This document shows positions 44,721 to 53,945 of a stretch of 64,000 nt of DNA, piece by piece. The translations under genes and the position numbers were made by a program. This DNA comes from Glutamicibacter sp. JL.03c (lineage in GTDB: Bacteria; Actinomycetota; Actinomycetes; Actinomycetales; Micrococcaceae), in the NCBI RefSeq assembly GCF_025854375.1, contig NZ_CP107575.1:1550001-1614000 (forward strand), given 5' to 3'. The notes under the pieces were generated by a model. It ran no database searches. It was not told the origin of the DNA and saw only the letters and a program-made list of their open reading frames with translations. Every line of letters starts with the position of its first letter. Position 1 is the first letter of the stretch.

Positions 44721-45169
44721 TGATTCAAGCAGGTTCGCGCCTGTTCGATTTCTCGCTGCAAAATCAATACGGCGAGTCGATAACCAGCACAGGGCTTTCC
44801 CAAGGCCGAGTGCTGGTTGTCTTTTACCCGTGGGCATTTTCGCGAGTCTGCGGTTCGGAGCTGGCGGCGCTTAATGAAGAACAGGATTACTTTGCCCAAC
44901 GCGGAGTGCGGGTCGTTGGCATTTCCGTCGACCATAAATTCACGCTTCGCAACTATGCGGAATCGATGGAACTGAAGTTCGAGCTACTCGCGGATTTCTG
45001 GCCACACGGGGAAGTGGCGCGGCGCGTTGGAGCTTTCGACGTAGATCAAGGCGTGGCGACCAGGCTCTCGCTGCTCGTCGACGATGGCGTGGTTCGCAAT
45101 ATTTTCCATGGTGCGATGAACGAAGCGCGCGAGATTCAGGACTACAAGGACGCCATCGATGCCCTGTAG
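44720..45169 (+). CDS. AhpE-like peroxiredoxin
   Basis: 149 aa. The peroxidatic motif is PWAFSRVCGSEL (P-x-x-x-S-x-x-C, Cys44); the family form is PFAFSGVC, so Arg replaces the Gly before Val. The second catalytic Arg lies in ATRLSLLVDDG. There is only this Cys, making it a 1-Cys type as in mycobacterial AhpE. It reduces peroxides or peroxynitrite in the cytosol. Confidence 0.9.
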   Translation: MIQAGSRLFDFSLQNQYGESITSTGLSQGRVLVVFYPWAFSRVCGSELAALNEEQDYFAQRGVRVVGISVDHKFTLRNYAESMELKFELLADFWPHGEVARRVGAFDVDQGVATRLSLLVDDGVVRNIFHGAMNEAREIQDYKDAIDAL

Positions 45170-45285
45170 GGATGGCTGAAGTTGATTGTGCTCCAGTTCA
45201 CGCGGAAAATGCGGTTCTCGATTTGCGCGCCACCAAATATCTCTGTAAAGTTATTCCTCGTTAGCTTTCAAGGCGAACATGGTTA

Positions 45286-45361
45286 GGGCCTTTAGCTCAG
45301 CTGGTAGAGCGTCACGTTTACACCGTGAATGTCATCGGTTCGATCCCGGTAGGGCCCACCA
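45286..45361 (+). tRNA. tRNA-Val (anticodon TAC), CCA encoded
   Basis: Full cloverleaf: acceptor GGGCCTT/AGGGCCC with one G-T pair, D-arm GCTCAGCTGGTAGAGC, anticodon stem TCACG/CGTGA with loop TTTACAC, T-arm TCGGTTCGATCCCGG, discriminator A and genomic CCA. Its 3' half is duplicated at 51720. Confidence 0.97.
45314..45361 (+). repeat. attL-like 48-bp tRNA 3'-half repeat
   Basis: Anticodon loop through CCA of tRNA-Val; identical to 51720-51767. Direct repeat typical of integration into a tRNA gene, with the complete tRNA on this side. Confidence 0.8.
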
Positions 45362-45365
45362 ATCA

Positions 45366-45412
45366 AAAACCCACGTCAGTCCTCGTAAAAGAGGGTCTGG
45401 CGTGGGTTTTTT
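45366..45412 (+). terminator. terminator after tRNA-Val
   Basis: Imperfect stem AACCCACG.../...CGTGGGTT followed by TTTTATTT. Confidence 0.75.
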
Positions 45413-45518
45413 ATTTGCTCTAATCCAAAATCGTCTTGCGCCAAGGCTTATAGGCAATAAATGGTGTCTGGCCCGGGCATGTCACCCGGACCAGACCACT
45501 TCAAAACTTTGAATTAGC

Positions 45519-46811
45519 GGGTTATGTCCCAAAAAGTGTGTACAGATGACGCGCCGAGGTAGGTTCATCGACGCCCTCCCCACCCTTTTTGGATGCCATT
45601 CCCGTCTTCCCAGCTGAAATGCTGGTCGTAAAGCGCTGGCCCGATCGATTCCTCCGGCAGGGGTTTCGGCTTCGGATTGTCGGCCCAGTGATGATGTTGC
45701 ACGAACGACCATGGATCCTTCGGATTCTCGGCGTATTGATACAAATGCCAGCGCACGAGCGCCATGGAATGCTGCGGCGTCAAACCACGATGCAGCCGCA
45801 GCTGTTCCTTGATGCCGGCGTTGATGCCGCCTTCCAAGGGGCTGGTGGTCTTGGGCAGCAGCTCGCCGGGCTGGGCGAGGTCCAACCATGGAAACAGGTG
45901 GTCTTTCGTGAGCAGGAAGTGCAATAGCCGCTCAGCGCGACGCAGCCCGATATGCGTGTACCACCAGGTCTGGTGCGGCTTGACCCGGGTGGGCCTGGCA
46001 GCGGTGTTGTCCTTCGCGTAGGTGCGTTCCTTGAGCGTGACTGCGTGCATGGACTGCCACTGATAGAACTGCTCTGTCCAATTCGCTGCTTCGCTTTTCG
46101 TGCTGACTTTCATCAGTGCCCTTGTGAGAGCCAGCAGCTGTTGGCCTGGGACGGTGCGTGGATTCAGGGTCAGGTGCTTGATGATGCTCTGACGGATATG
46201 GAAGAAGCAACGCTGGATCTTGGTGTCGGGCCAGAGCGCGGTGAGCACGGATTCCAGGGCGCCGTTGCCGTCGATGACCGCGATCTGCGGCGGGGTCATG
46301 CGCTGGAGGAGGCGGGTCCACGACGCGGTCTTTTCGCGGTCGCAGAATTGCCAGTCGATGATGTGTTTACCGTTGAACGCGGTCAATGCGCAGTAGCCGT
46401 TGAAGTAGGTGCCATCGAGCATGAGGTACCGGTGCTGCTCGCCGGTTCGCTCCAGGCGTGGCTAGACTTGCCAGCACCATGCGGTGGTGCGGTGGAAGGT
46501 GCTGCGCGGGGTTCCCAGCTCGGTGATGCTTTGCTTTCCGGTGGCCCATCGGTGGAAGCCGGTGAACTGTTTCTTCGCGGTGATATCAGGACGGGTAACG
46601 GTGCTGGAGGCGCCGCAGTTCTTGCAGCGCCAGCGGGTGCGTCCAGCGCCTGTTTTGCCGTTCTTGACGAGCTTGTTTCCGCATACATCACAACGGGGTT
46701 GATTTGCAATTGTTGCCACGGTACATGCTTTCAAAGCATGTGTTCGTGGTGTTGTTCCTAGTGGTTACGCGTTTTTGGGGAGTTTCGTACACACTTTTTG
46801 GGACTTAACCC
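45519..46811 (-). mobile_element. IS-A copy 1 (1293 bp), inserted in IS-B
   Basis: ~24-bp inverted repeats (left GGGTTATGTCCCAAAAAG, right complement GGGTTAAGTCCCAAAAAG) and 8-bp target duplication GAATTAGC on both sides (45511-45518, 46812-46819). It landed at the stop codon of the IS-B transposase. Confidence 0.93.
45565..46734 (-). pseudogene. IS-A transposase, copy 1, split by in-frame TAG
   Basis: One reading frame with an amber stop at 46462-46464. The upstream part (90 aa) is the zinc ribbon (CDVCGNKLV...CKNCGAS) and DNA-binding region. The downstream part restarts at MLDGTYF (46422) and holds the DDE-type catalytic domain: VIDGNGALESV and EGGINAGIKEQLRLHRG. Aligned without gaps to the related IS-B transposase, the stop replaces a Tyr (WCWNVYPYL versus WCWQV*PRL). 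The same stop is in all three copies. Confidence 0.88.
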
Positions 46812-46888
46812 GAATTAGCGGCTACGCCCACCCCAACCAGCCCGAGCATAAAGACCTTCCTCAGCAATAGAAGCAGTGCCATAAACCT

Positions 46889-48181
46889 GGGTTATGTCCC
46901 AAAAAGTGTGTACAGATGACGCGCCGAGGTAGGTTCATCGACGCCCTCCCCACCCTTTTTGGATGCCATTCCCGTCTTCCCAGCTGAAATGCTGGTCGTA
47001 AAGCGCTGGCCCGATCGATTCCTCCGGCAGGGGTTTCGGCTTCGGATTGTCGGCCCAGTGATGATGTTGCACGAACGACCATGGATCCTTCGGATTCTCG
47101 GCGTATTGATACAAATGCCAGCGCACGAGCGCCATGGAATGCTGCGGCGTCAAACCACGATGCAGCCGCAGCTGTTCCTTGATGCCGGCGTTGATGCCGC
47201 CTTCCAAGGGGCTGGTGGTCTTGGGCAGCAGCTCGCCGGGCTGGGCGAGGTCCAACCATGGAAACAGGTGGTCTTTCGTGAGCAGGAAGTGCAATAGCCG
47301 CTCAGCGCGACGCAGCCCGATATGCGTGTACCACCAGGTCTGGTGCGGCTTGACCCGGGTGGGCCTGGCAGCGGTGTTGTCCTTCGCGTAGGTGCGTTCC
47401 TTGAGCGTGACTGCGTGCATGGACTGCCACTGATAGAACTGCTCTGTCCAATTCGCTGCTTCGCTTTTCGTGCTGACTTTCATCAGTGCCCTTGTGAGAG
47501 CCAGCAGCTGTTGGCCTGGGACGGTGCGTGGATTCAGGGTCAGGTGCTTGATGATGCTCTGACGGATATGGAAGAAGCAACGCTGGATCTTGGTGTCGGG
47601 CCAGAGCGCGGTGAGCACGGATTCCAGGGCGCCGTTGCCGTCGATGACCGCGATCTGCGGCGGGGTCATGCGCTGGAGGAGGCGGGTCCACGACGCGGTC
47701 TTTTCGCGGTCGCAGAATTGCCAGTCGATGATGTGTTTACCGTTGAACGCGGTCAATGCGCAGTAGCCGTTGAAGTAGGTGCCATCGAGCATGAGGTACC
47801 GGTGCTGCTCGCCGGTTCGCTCCAGGCGTGGCTAGACTTGCCAGCACCATGCGGTGGTGCGGTGGAAGGTGCTGCGCGGGGTTCCCAGCTCGGTGATGCT
47901 TTGCTTTCCGGTGGCCCATCGGTGGAAGCCGGTGAACTGTTTCTTCGCGGTGATATCAGGACGGGTAACGGTGCTGGAGGCGCCGCAGTTCTTGCAGCGC
48001 CAGCGGGTGCGTCCAGCGCCTGTTTTGCCGTTCTTGACGAGCTTGTTTCCGCATACATCACAACGGGGTTGATTTGCAATTGTTGCCACGGTACATGCTT
48101 TCAAAGCATGTGTTCGTGGTGTTGTTCCTAGTGGTTACGCGTTTTTGGGGAGTTTCGTACACACTTTTTGGGACTTAACCC
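46889..48181 (-). mobile_element. IS-A copy 2 (1293 bp), inserted in the IS-B transposase
   Basis: Same ends as copy 1; 8-bp target duplication ATAAACCT (46881-46888, 48182-48189). Sequence identical to copy 1 as far as compared. Confidence 0.93.
46935..48104 (-). pseudogene. IS-A transposase, copy 2, split by in-frame TAG
   Basis: Identical protein parts to copy 1: 90-aa zinc-ribbon part (48104-47832) and 285-aa catalytic part (47792-46935) in the same frame, separated by TAG at 47832-47834. Confidence 0.88.
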
Positions 48182-49396
48182 ATAAACCTCAGGACCAATC
48201 ACGTCCGGAACAGGTTTCCTGGCCGCCTCCCGTTCCTTCAGCAGGACCTCTGATTCCTTGATGATCAAAGGCAGCTTCGGACGTTCCAACGAATCCGCGT
48301 GTGTCCAGCAAAACCATTCACACGCACGCCGGCGATGCTCAATGGGCATGCCACGGTGGAGCCTGATCATCTCCCTGATCCCGGAATTAATCGCTCCTTC
48401 AATCATGTTCGTTGTCGTACTGACACCAAGACCAATGAGCTCCGGCTTCAGATACGTGAACAGATGGCCACGCTTCAAAACAGAGTTCATCGCGTTATAG
48501 GCCTTGAGCAATCGCTCGTGGGTCGGCCAGGACTTCCGGGACTGACTGATGCCTCTGGGCCAAGGCCCAGCCCAGTCTTTGGCGTAGGTGCGCTCATCGA
48601 GCAGATGCTGATACTTTGACTGCCATTCAGCTAAGGCAGCCGCCCAACGGGCGGCTTCGTCCTGGTCTTTGATCCTGGTTAGTTGCAAGCTCAAATGCCG
48701 TAGCGACTTGCCTGCTTCCATTCGTGGCTTCAGGGTGAGGTACGTGCGTATGCTGCGTTGGATATGCACTAGGCAGCGTTGGACTTCCACTCCGGGCCAG
48801 AGCGTTGTCAATGCTTTGAGCAGTCCTGAGCCACCGTCGGTGACAACGACTTTCGGTTGTGGGAAGTGTTTGAGTAGCGCAATCCATGCAGCTGATTTTT
48901 CGTGGTCGCACCATTGCCAGCCGATGACTTTGCCGCCCGCGATAGCGATGAGCAGGCACCAGCCTGGGCGCAGATAGATCCCGTCGACCTGGATCTCGTC
49001 AAAGACCTCGCCGGTCTGGTTCAGGTACGGATACACGTTCCAGCACCACTGGGTTTGGTAGCGGAAGGTTCTGCCAGTGCCGCCAGCGTGGTCGGCTTGG
49101 GTTTGCTTGCTCAGCAGCCAGTTGACGAAGCCGATGAGGACGTTGCGTTGGGTTGTATCTGGTCGTTGATGTGTGGTCGAGGCATTGCAGCTAATGCATC
49201 GCCATCGTTGCTTGCCGTTGCGTTTCCCGTTCTTCTTTTGAGGACTTTGGCAGATACTACATAGGTGGGTGTTTTTTCTATTAAGGGTCACACCTATGGG
49301 AACGAAATCCATGCTTAACTTGATTCTGCCCCGGAGTGCCGGGGCAGAATCAGGTTTTCAGACACCACTTATTGCCTATAGGCCTGCGCCAATTTG

Positions 49397-50689
49397 GGTT
49401 TAAGTCCCAAAAAGTGTGTACGAAACTCCCCAAAAACGCGTAACCACTAGGAACAACACCACGAACACATGCTTTGAAAGCATGTACCGTGGCAACAATT
49501 GCAAATCAACCCCGTTGTGATGTATGCGGAAACAAGCTCGTCAAGAACGGCAAAACAGGCGCTGGACGCACCCGCTGGCGCTGCAAGAACTGCGGCGCCT
49601 CCAGCACCGTTACCCGTCCTGATATCACCGCGAAGAAACAGTTCACCGGCTTCCACCGATGGGCCACCGGAAAGCAAAGCATCACCGAGCTGGGAACCCC
49701 GCGCAGCACCTTCCACCGCACCACCGCATGGTGCTGGCAAGTCTAGCCACGCCTGGAGCGAACCGGCGAGCAGCACCGGTACCTCATGCTCGATGGCACC
49801 TACTTCAACGGCTACTGCGCATTGACCGCGTTCAACGGTAAACACATCATCGACTGGCAATTCTGCGACCGCGAAAAGACCGCGTCGTGGACCCGCCTCC
49901 TCCAGCGCATGACCCCGCCGCAGATCGCGGTCATCGACGGCAACGGCGCCCTGGAATCCGTGCTCACCGCGCTCTGGCCCGACACCAAGATCCAGCGTTG
50001 CTTCTTCCATATCCGTCAGAGCATCATCAAGCACCTGACCCTGAATCCACGCACCGTCCCAGGCCAACAGCTGCTGGCTCTCACAAGGGCACTGATGAAA
50101 GTCAGCACGAAAAGCGAAGCAGCGAATTGGACAGAGCAGTTCTATCAGTGGCAGTCCATGCACGCAGTCACGCTCAAGGAACGCACCTACGCGAAGGACA
50201 ACACCGCTGCCAGGCCCACCCGGGTCAAGCCGCACCAGACCTGGTGGTACACGCATATCGGGCTGCGTCGCGCTGAGCGGCTATTGCACTTCCTGCTCAC
50301 GAAAGACCACCTGTTTCCATGGTTGGACCTCGCCCAGCCCGGCGAGCTGCTGCCCAAGACCACCAGCCCCTTGGAAGGCGGCATCAACGCCGGCATCAAG
50401 GAACAGCTGCGGCTGCATCGTGGTTTGACGCCGCAGCATTCCATGGCGCTCGTGCGCTGGCATTTGTATCAATACGCCGAGAATCCGAAGGATCCATGGT
50501 CGTTCGTGCAACATCATCACTGGGCCGACAATCCGAAGCCGAAACCCCTGCCGGAGGAATCGATCGGGCCAGCGCTTTACGACCAGCATTTCAGCTGGGA
50601 AGACGGGAATGGCATCCAAAAAGGGTGGGGAGGGCGTCGATGAACCTACCTCGGCGCGTCATCTGTACACACTTTTTGGGACATAACCC
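49397..50689 (+). mobile_element. IS-A copy 3 (1293 bp), opposite orientation
   Basis: Same element reversed; 8-bp target duplication CCAATTTG (49389-49396, 50690-50697). One base of its left terminal repeat differs (GGTTTAAGTCCC for GGGTTAAGTCCC). It inserted within and next to the right target duplication of IS-B. Confidence 0.92.
49474..50643 (+). pseudogene. IS-A transposase, copy 3, split by in-frame TAG
   Basis: Same two parts as copies 1 and 2, with TAG at 49744-49746. The 90-aa and 285-aa pieces are identical in sequence to those of the other copies. Just upstream of the gene is the palindrome ACATGCTTTGAAAGCATGT. Confidence 0.88.
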
Positions 50690-50697
50690 CCAATTTG

Positions 50698-51075
50698 AGC
50701 CGATTTAGAATCCTCAGGCCAGGCTCGAACCGAACCGGTTTTCTGCGTTAAAAAGGCAACCCGCCAGCACTTGGGGAGGCTGGCGGGCTCGACTAGGATA
50801 AATCAACTCTTGGGGGAAGAAGACTATCGCCTGACTAGTCGTTAGAAGGTAGAAATCGTACCGATTCAGACTCTATCGATTCGGCTCGGCAAAATGCAAC
50901 CTTTTCAAGGATTGAATAAATGATCTATATTCACGGATTACGAAGAAAGTCTATGCACAAACGTGTCTGACGCTCTAGCATGTGGTTAAGTTTCTCGCTC
51001 GACTTAAGTTTTTTGGGGAAATGAAAGTCCTTAGGGGCATGGATGGGGATTCATGGCTCAGCGCAAAACTCGCAA
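50698..51075. other. region between IS-A copy 3 and the phage-like ORFs
   Basis: No gene seen. A hairpin CCCGCCAGC/GCTGGCGGG at 50760-50787 could be a terminator for either strand; the rest is AT-richer than the flanks, as in decayed mobile DNA. Confidence 0.4.
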
Positions 51076-51116
51076 CCAGCCCCCGCTGATGATCTATTCA
51101 GCGGGGGCTGGATTAT
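51076..51116 (+). terminator. hairpin upstream of the small ORF
   Basis: Perfect 14-bp stem (51076-51089 with 51098-51111), 8-nt loop, followed by ATTATTTT; 22 bases before the ATG at 51133. Confidence 0.75.
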
Positions 51117-51132
51117 TTTGAGGGACAATCTA

Positions 51133-51459
51133 ATGATGGACTACTACGAAGATCCGTACTCGCCAGGGCTGTACCAGTACGAAACCAACCGGTACCCGTA
51201 CGTTGAGGTAGAGCATGATGGCGAACTGTTCCATGCCCAAGCCCACGGGTGGAAGGCTGGCATGTTCATGATCACCCGAATCAAAAACCAGTTAGGGCGC
51301 GTAGACAACGGGGCAAAAGAAGCACTCTGGGTGCCGGCCACGGCATGCACCCGCATCCGGAGCGAAGATTCCACATGGGTAACCACCGAAGACGACCACC
51401 ACTGGCACATCAACCGGGACCAAATGATCGATTACCAGCCACGGTTGAAGCGCGACTAG
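51133..51459 (+). CDS. small hypothetical protein, phage-like
   Basis: 108 aa from MMDYYEDPYSPGLYQYE, chosen because GAGGGAC is directly upstream. Rich in Tyr, Trp, His and Asp; no membrane segment or signal. Not recognised as a known family. It sits in the relic between the two tRNA-Val halves, followed closely by another small ORF, like the short unnamed genes of actinophages and integrative elements. Confidence 0.55.
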   Translation: MMDYYEDPYSPGLYQYETNRYPYVEVEHDGELFHAQAHGWKAGMFMITRIKNQLGRVDNGAKEALWVPATACTRIRSEDSTWVTTEDDHHWHINRDQMIDYQPRLKRD

Positions 51460-51460
51460 A

Positions 51461-51619
51461 ATTCGCCTTGTAGAAGTAAAAGTAAATTACAAGCAAGGCG
51501 GAGAAGTTGGCGCCGTATCAATCCACGGCGATGGTTACGAGGCCGCCCGCGATCAGGCCTACGAGCTTGTGCCTGAAGGATCCCAGGTTCTCAGCATCAT
51601 GGTGGACCGGGAAGCCTAA
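51461..51619 (+). CDS. small ORF, 52 aa, without a standard start codon
   Basis: The frame reads VEVKVNYKQGGEVGAV, then a HGDGYEAARDQAYELVPEG segment and ends SIMVDREA before TAA. Composition and codon use look truly coding, yet the frame has no ATG, GTG or TTG at its beginning; the only candidate is ATT at 51461, one base after the stop of the previous gene. It is either started at ATT by coupling or has lost its start codon. Confidence 0.45.
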   Translation: MRLVEVKVNYKQGGEVGAVSIHGDGYEAARDQAYELVPEGSQVLSIMVDREA

Positions 51620-51719
51620 CAGAACGAAACCGAATCGTTCGGTTTGCTCAGTGAAACGAGAAACCGACCAGAAACTGAACCGGCCCCCTTCTAGCCTTGA
51701 ATCTACGCGGAATACATCA

Positions 51720-51767
51720 ACGTTTACACCGTGAATGTCATCGGTTCGATCCCGGTAGGGCCCACCA
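51720..51767 (+). repeat. attR-like fragment of tRNA-Val
   Basis: 48 bp identical to the 3' half (anticodon loop to CCA) of the tRNA at 45286-45361, without a 5' half. It marks the right end of the integrated element. Confidence 0.85.
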
Positions 51768-51774
51768 AAAATGA

Positions 51775-51806
51775 AACTCTCGATCCTCTCGGGTCGAGGG
51801 TTTTTC
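51775..51806 (+). terminator. terminator after the tRNA fragment
   Basis: Stem AACTCTCGAT/GTCGAGGGTT (two G-T pairs) and TTTTT. Probably the original terminator of tRNA-Val before the element integrated. Confidence 0.65.
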
Positions 51807-51855
51807 AGTTCTGCTGTTTTCCTGCCGTGTGTCGGTGCAACGTTTGGCGTTCGAA

Positions 51856-52320
51856 CTATTTTCCGAGGCGCACCGCGGTGGTCGTTCCCAGGATGCCCGC
51901 TTCGAATGAAATCTCGTCCTTGTGAAATGTAAATTTCTTGGTCTCGTCGCTTGAGGCCAATATTGCGATATCAGTTGTCTTGCGGTCCCGCTTGGAAGTC
52001 CACGAATATTCGTCCGTTGCTGCATGCGGCGCCTCAAATGATCCAACCCAATACAACGATTTCGTGTCCCCATGGTTCGTGACCCAATTGATGGTGATGG
52101 TTTCTGAATCGATAATGGCTTCCTGATAAGCATCCGCGTCCATCGAATTCTTACGCTTCCATATGCCCTGCAGGTCAACGGGCCGTGCGGATTCTGACGA
52201 AACAGGGCTGGCCGTTGGGCTTGTGGATGCCGGCTTGTCGGTCTGTGTATGGCTTCCGCAGGCGGCCAGCGTGAAACTAAGGACGAGCGAAACAGGAAGG
52301 AGTATTTTCTTCATGCCCAT
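51856..52320 (-). CDS. small secreted lipoprotein
   Basis: 154 aa (or two residues fewer from the ATG at 52314). Signal peptide MKKILLPVSLVLSFTLAAC with a lipobox Cys, a Thr/Ser/Pro linker, then a ~110-residue beta-rich domain starting LQGIWKRKNSMDADAYQEAI and ending GILGTTTAVRLGK. The pattern is common to small lipoproteins of actinobacteria that start a lipocalin-like fold with 'GxW'. No partner gene is obvious. No good ribosome-binding site. Confidence 0.75.
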   Translation of the reverse strand: MGMKKILLPVSLVLSFTLAACGSHTQTDKPASTSPTASPVSSESARPVDLQGIWKRKNSMDADAYQEAIIDSETITINWVTNHGDTKSLYWVGSFEAPHAATDEYSWTSKRDRKTTDIAILASSDETKKFTFHKDEISFEAGILGTTTAVRLGK

Positions 52321-52541
52321 AGCTTGACTGATCGTTTCGACAGTATGGCTGGCTGCTTCCGTGTGATGGGAAGCGGATGAGCGAGATGTAGTAGGAACAT
52401 GATGTTCCAGTGGTGACGCTCGGCACTCTTATTCATTTTTAACGATTTCAATTTGCCAAGTCAGTCCCGGGTGTACTAGATTATTTCTTGTTGCAGAGAA
52501 CGAACAAAACAAAGAAATTTGTTGGTATCAGAACTGCAGGA

Positions 52542-52614
52542 GGGCCTTTAGCTCAGCTGGTAGAGCGTCACGTTTACACCGTGAATGTCATCGGTTCGAT
52601 CCCGGTAGGGCCCA
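52542..52614 (+). tRNA. tRNA-Val (anticodon TAC), second gene
   Basis: Identical to the tRNA at 45286 through the discriminator base; CCA is not encoded here (A is followed by CAGAAG). Confidence 0.97.
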
Positions 52615-52622
52615 CAGAAGTG

Positions 52623-52668
52623 AAACCCGCTTCAACTAGCCAATCATGGCTGGTTGAAGCGGGTTTTT
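52623..52668 (+). terminator. terminator after second tRNA-Val
   Basis: 19-bp stem with one G-T pair and 4-nt loop, followed by TTTTTG. Confidence 0.9.
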
Positions 52669-52950
52669 GTCATCCTCCGGGAGTCCGTCAATGATGTGGC
52701 GCATGATCGAACGTCGATTTCATGCACGGGGGAGAGTCAGCATCTCTCGCACCGTCGTCGCGGAATTGTAGCTACTCGTGCATTCAGCCAAGATGTTCCG
52801 GCCTTGCGCGGGTTGCCAGTCTTATGAGCGTCGGAAGTGAAGTTCTACTGGACCGCTAGTTGCCACAAGGCTGTTGCTTCCATGGATCGGGGATGAGTAG
52901 AGCGGGTCCGAGTGATTAAATGCCTTGGCTTGCTGTGAATGGTCATCGAT
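52669..52950. other. intergenic region, nothing recognised
   Basis: About 280 bp after the tRNA terminator; no ORF of coding character and no structure noted. Confidence 0.4.
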
Positions 52951-53945
52951 TTAACCACTGATTCTTAGTCCAGCGTCATTGATGGCTGTGGCTAGAGCCG
53001 GGCTAGTTCGGAGCCCGAGTAATTCTGCCACATCCGACATGCACAACCAGGCTTGACTCTCTTCGGTGAGATGCCAGGGCAGGCCACGGAGAATCTGCAA
53101 CAGCATTTTGCTTCCGGGATCATAGATGGATGCATCAGGTGTGGTTGTGGCGCTGCCCGGGAGCTACGCAGGATTGCTGACAATCAGTGGTGCTTTGCCC
53201 TTAGGGAACATTGTCGTCAGTTCGGCATGAGCCGAGTTTGAATTGCCAAGTTGCGCGAAATTCTGGTTTGCGCAATCCACCGCACATTGGTGAATGTCCG
53301 CGCCGATAACACCCTTTTAGTCACGGGCTACTAACAGCGCTGCGAGCCCACCTGTGCCGGTGCCTAGGACTTAAGCAAGCCGAGCGTTCTTGATCGGTGA
53401 CTTGGCAACAAGGTCTACGTGCTCCTGTCGGGGGCATGAAAGTTCCATAGCTGGGGTAGATTTTCTTCCCTAGCGCCGGTACCTCCACTCCGTTCAATTG
53501 CTGGCAGGCTCATCACTGCCTGGCCAGCGTGGCGGCACGAGACTGTTCGTACCCGAATGTGATGGCGGATCCCACATGAGAGCTCTAGCCAGGGATATTT
53601 GCGTGGACTCTGGTTGGCCATCAGTGGACAAGGGCACCAGTATCAAGGAGAGCATCCCGGAGTGATGCGCTGCGCTTGATGAATGGAAAAGGACTTCTGT
53701 TCGTAGCTTTGCCCTCGTCTGAGGGTACGGCCGGAATCGACGGCGCTTGGTCTGCGATCCAAGGCTGTCAATAATTGCCGCGTTGTTGGGGTCACCGTGC
53801 CGTAACATCGCAATGCCGCGCGCCGCATTTCGCATCGCCGCGTCAGCGTTGAGCCGATCGTCTACAACGACAACATTTTTGGGGGCAGGCCGTTCGTGGG
53901 CCGAAAGCCAGATAGCGTGATGGCCTATGTTATCGAGAATCCACG
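52951..53945 (-). pseudogene. degraded SAM-dependent methyltransferase
   Basis: Reading the minus strand, a whole methyltransferase can be followed through damage. The N-terminal part has LSAHERPAPKNVVVVDDRL. A short stretch is displaced into another frame around 53415-53500 (GVEVPALGKKIYPSYGTFMP). The SAM domain follows: HVDLVAKSP, VLGTGTGGLAALLVA, VIGADIHQCAVDCANQNFAQLG, LIVSNPA, then stop, LPGSATTTPDASIYDPGSKM, and LCMSDVAELLGLRT to the end. In-frame stops lie at 53371, 53317 and 53164. The order matches class I methyltransferases of the MTS/HemK-like type. Confidence 0.78.

Larger units (their letters stand above)
46815..49312 (-). pseudogene. IS-B transposase (IS1249 type) interrupted by IS-A copy 2
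   Basis: The gene runs from 49312 down to 48190 and resumes at 46888, ending with TAA at 46815; IS-A copy 2 lies between. The rejoined end reads VIGPEVYGTASIAEEGLYAR...GGRSR. An N-terminal zinc ribbon (CSICQSPQ...CISCNAS) precedes the DDE core: VDGIYLRPG, VVTDGGSGLLKAL, and the late Glu in NMIEGAINSGIREMI. As it stands, the first part reads into the IS-A end and stops at 48128. No other defect is seen, so it was intact before copy 2 arrived. Confidence 0.88.
45445..49384 (-). mobile_element. IS1249-like element (IS-B) with two nested insertions
   Basis: Ends are imperfect ~26-bp inverted repeats starting GGCTTATAGG and, on the other side, GGCCTATAGG. Direct repeats TGCGCCAA (45437-45444 and 49385-49392) are the 8-bp target duplication. 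Without the two 1293-bp insertions and their 8-bp duplications it is 1338 bp long. It carries one transposase gene, now split. Confidence 0.88.

Noticed and set aside
45565..50643. TAG in the IS-A transposase read as pyrrolysine or another recoded amino acid
   Set aside because: Many genes would have to be consistent with recoding. TAG ends ordinary genes here (for example the gene ending at 1250), and no recoding signal is visible. Readthrough or split function remains open.
53053..53241. Small plus-strand ORF
   Set aside because: It lies opposite the methyltransferase remnant, which explains the sequence on the minus strand.
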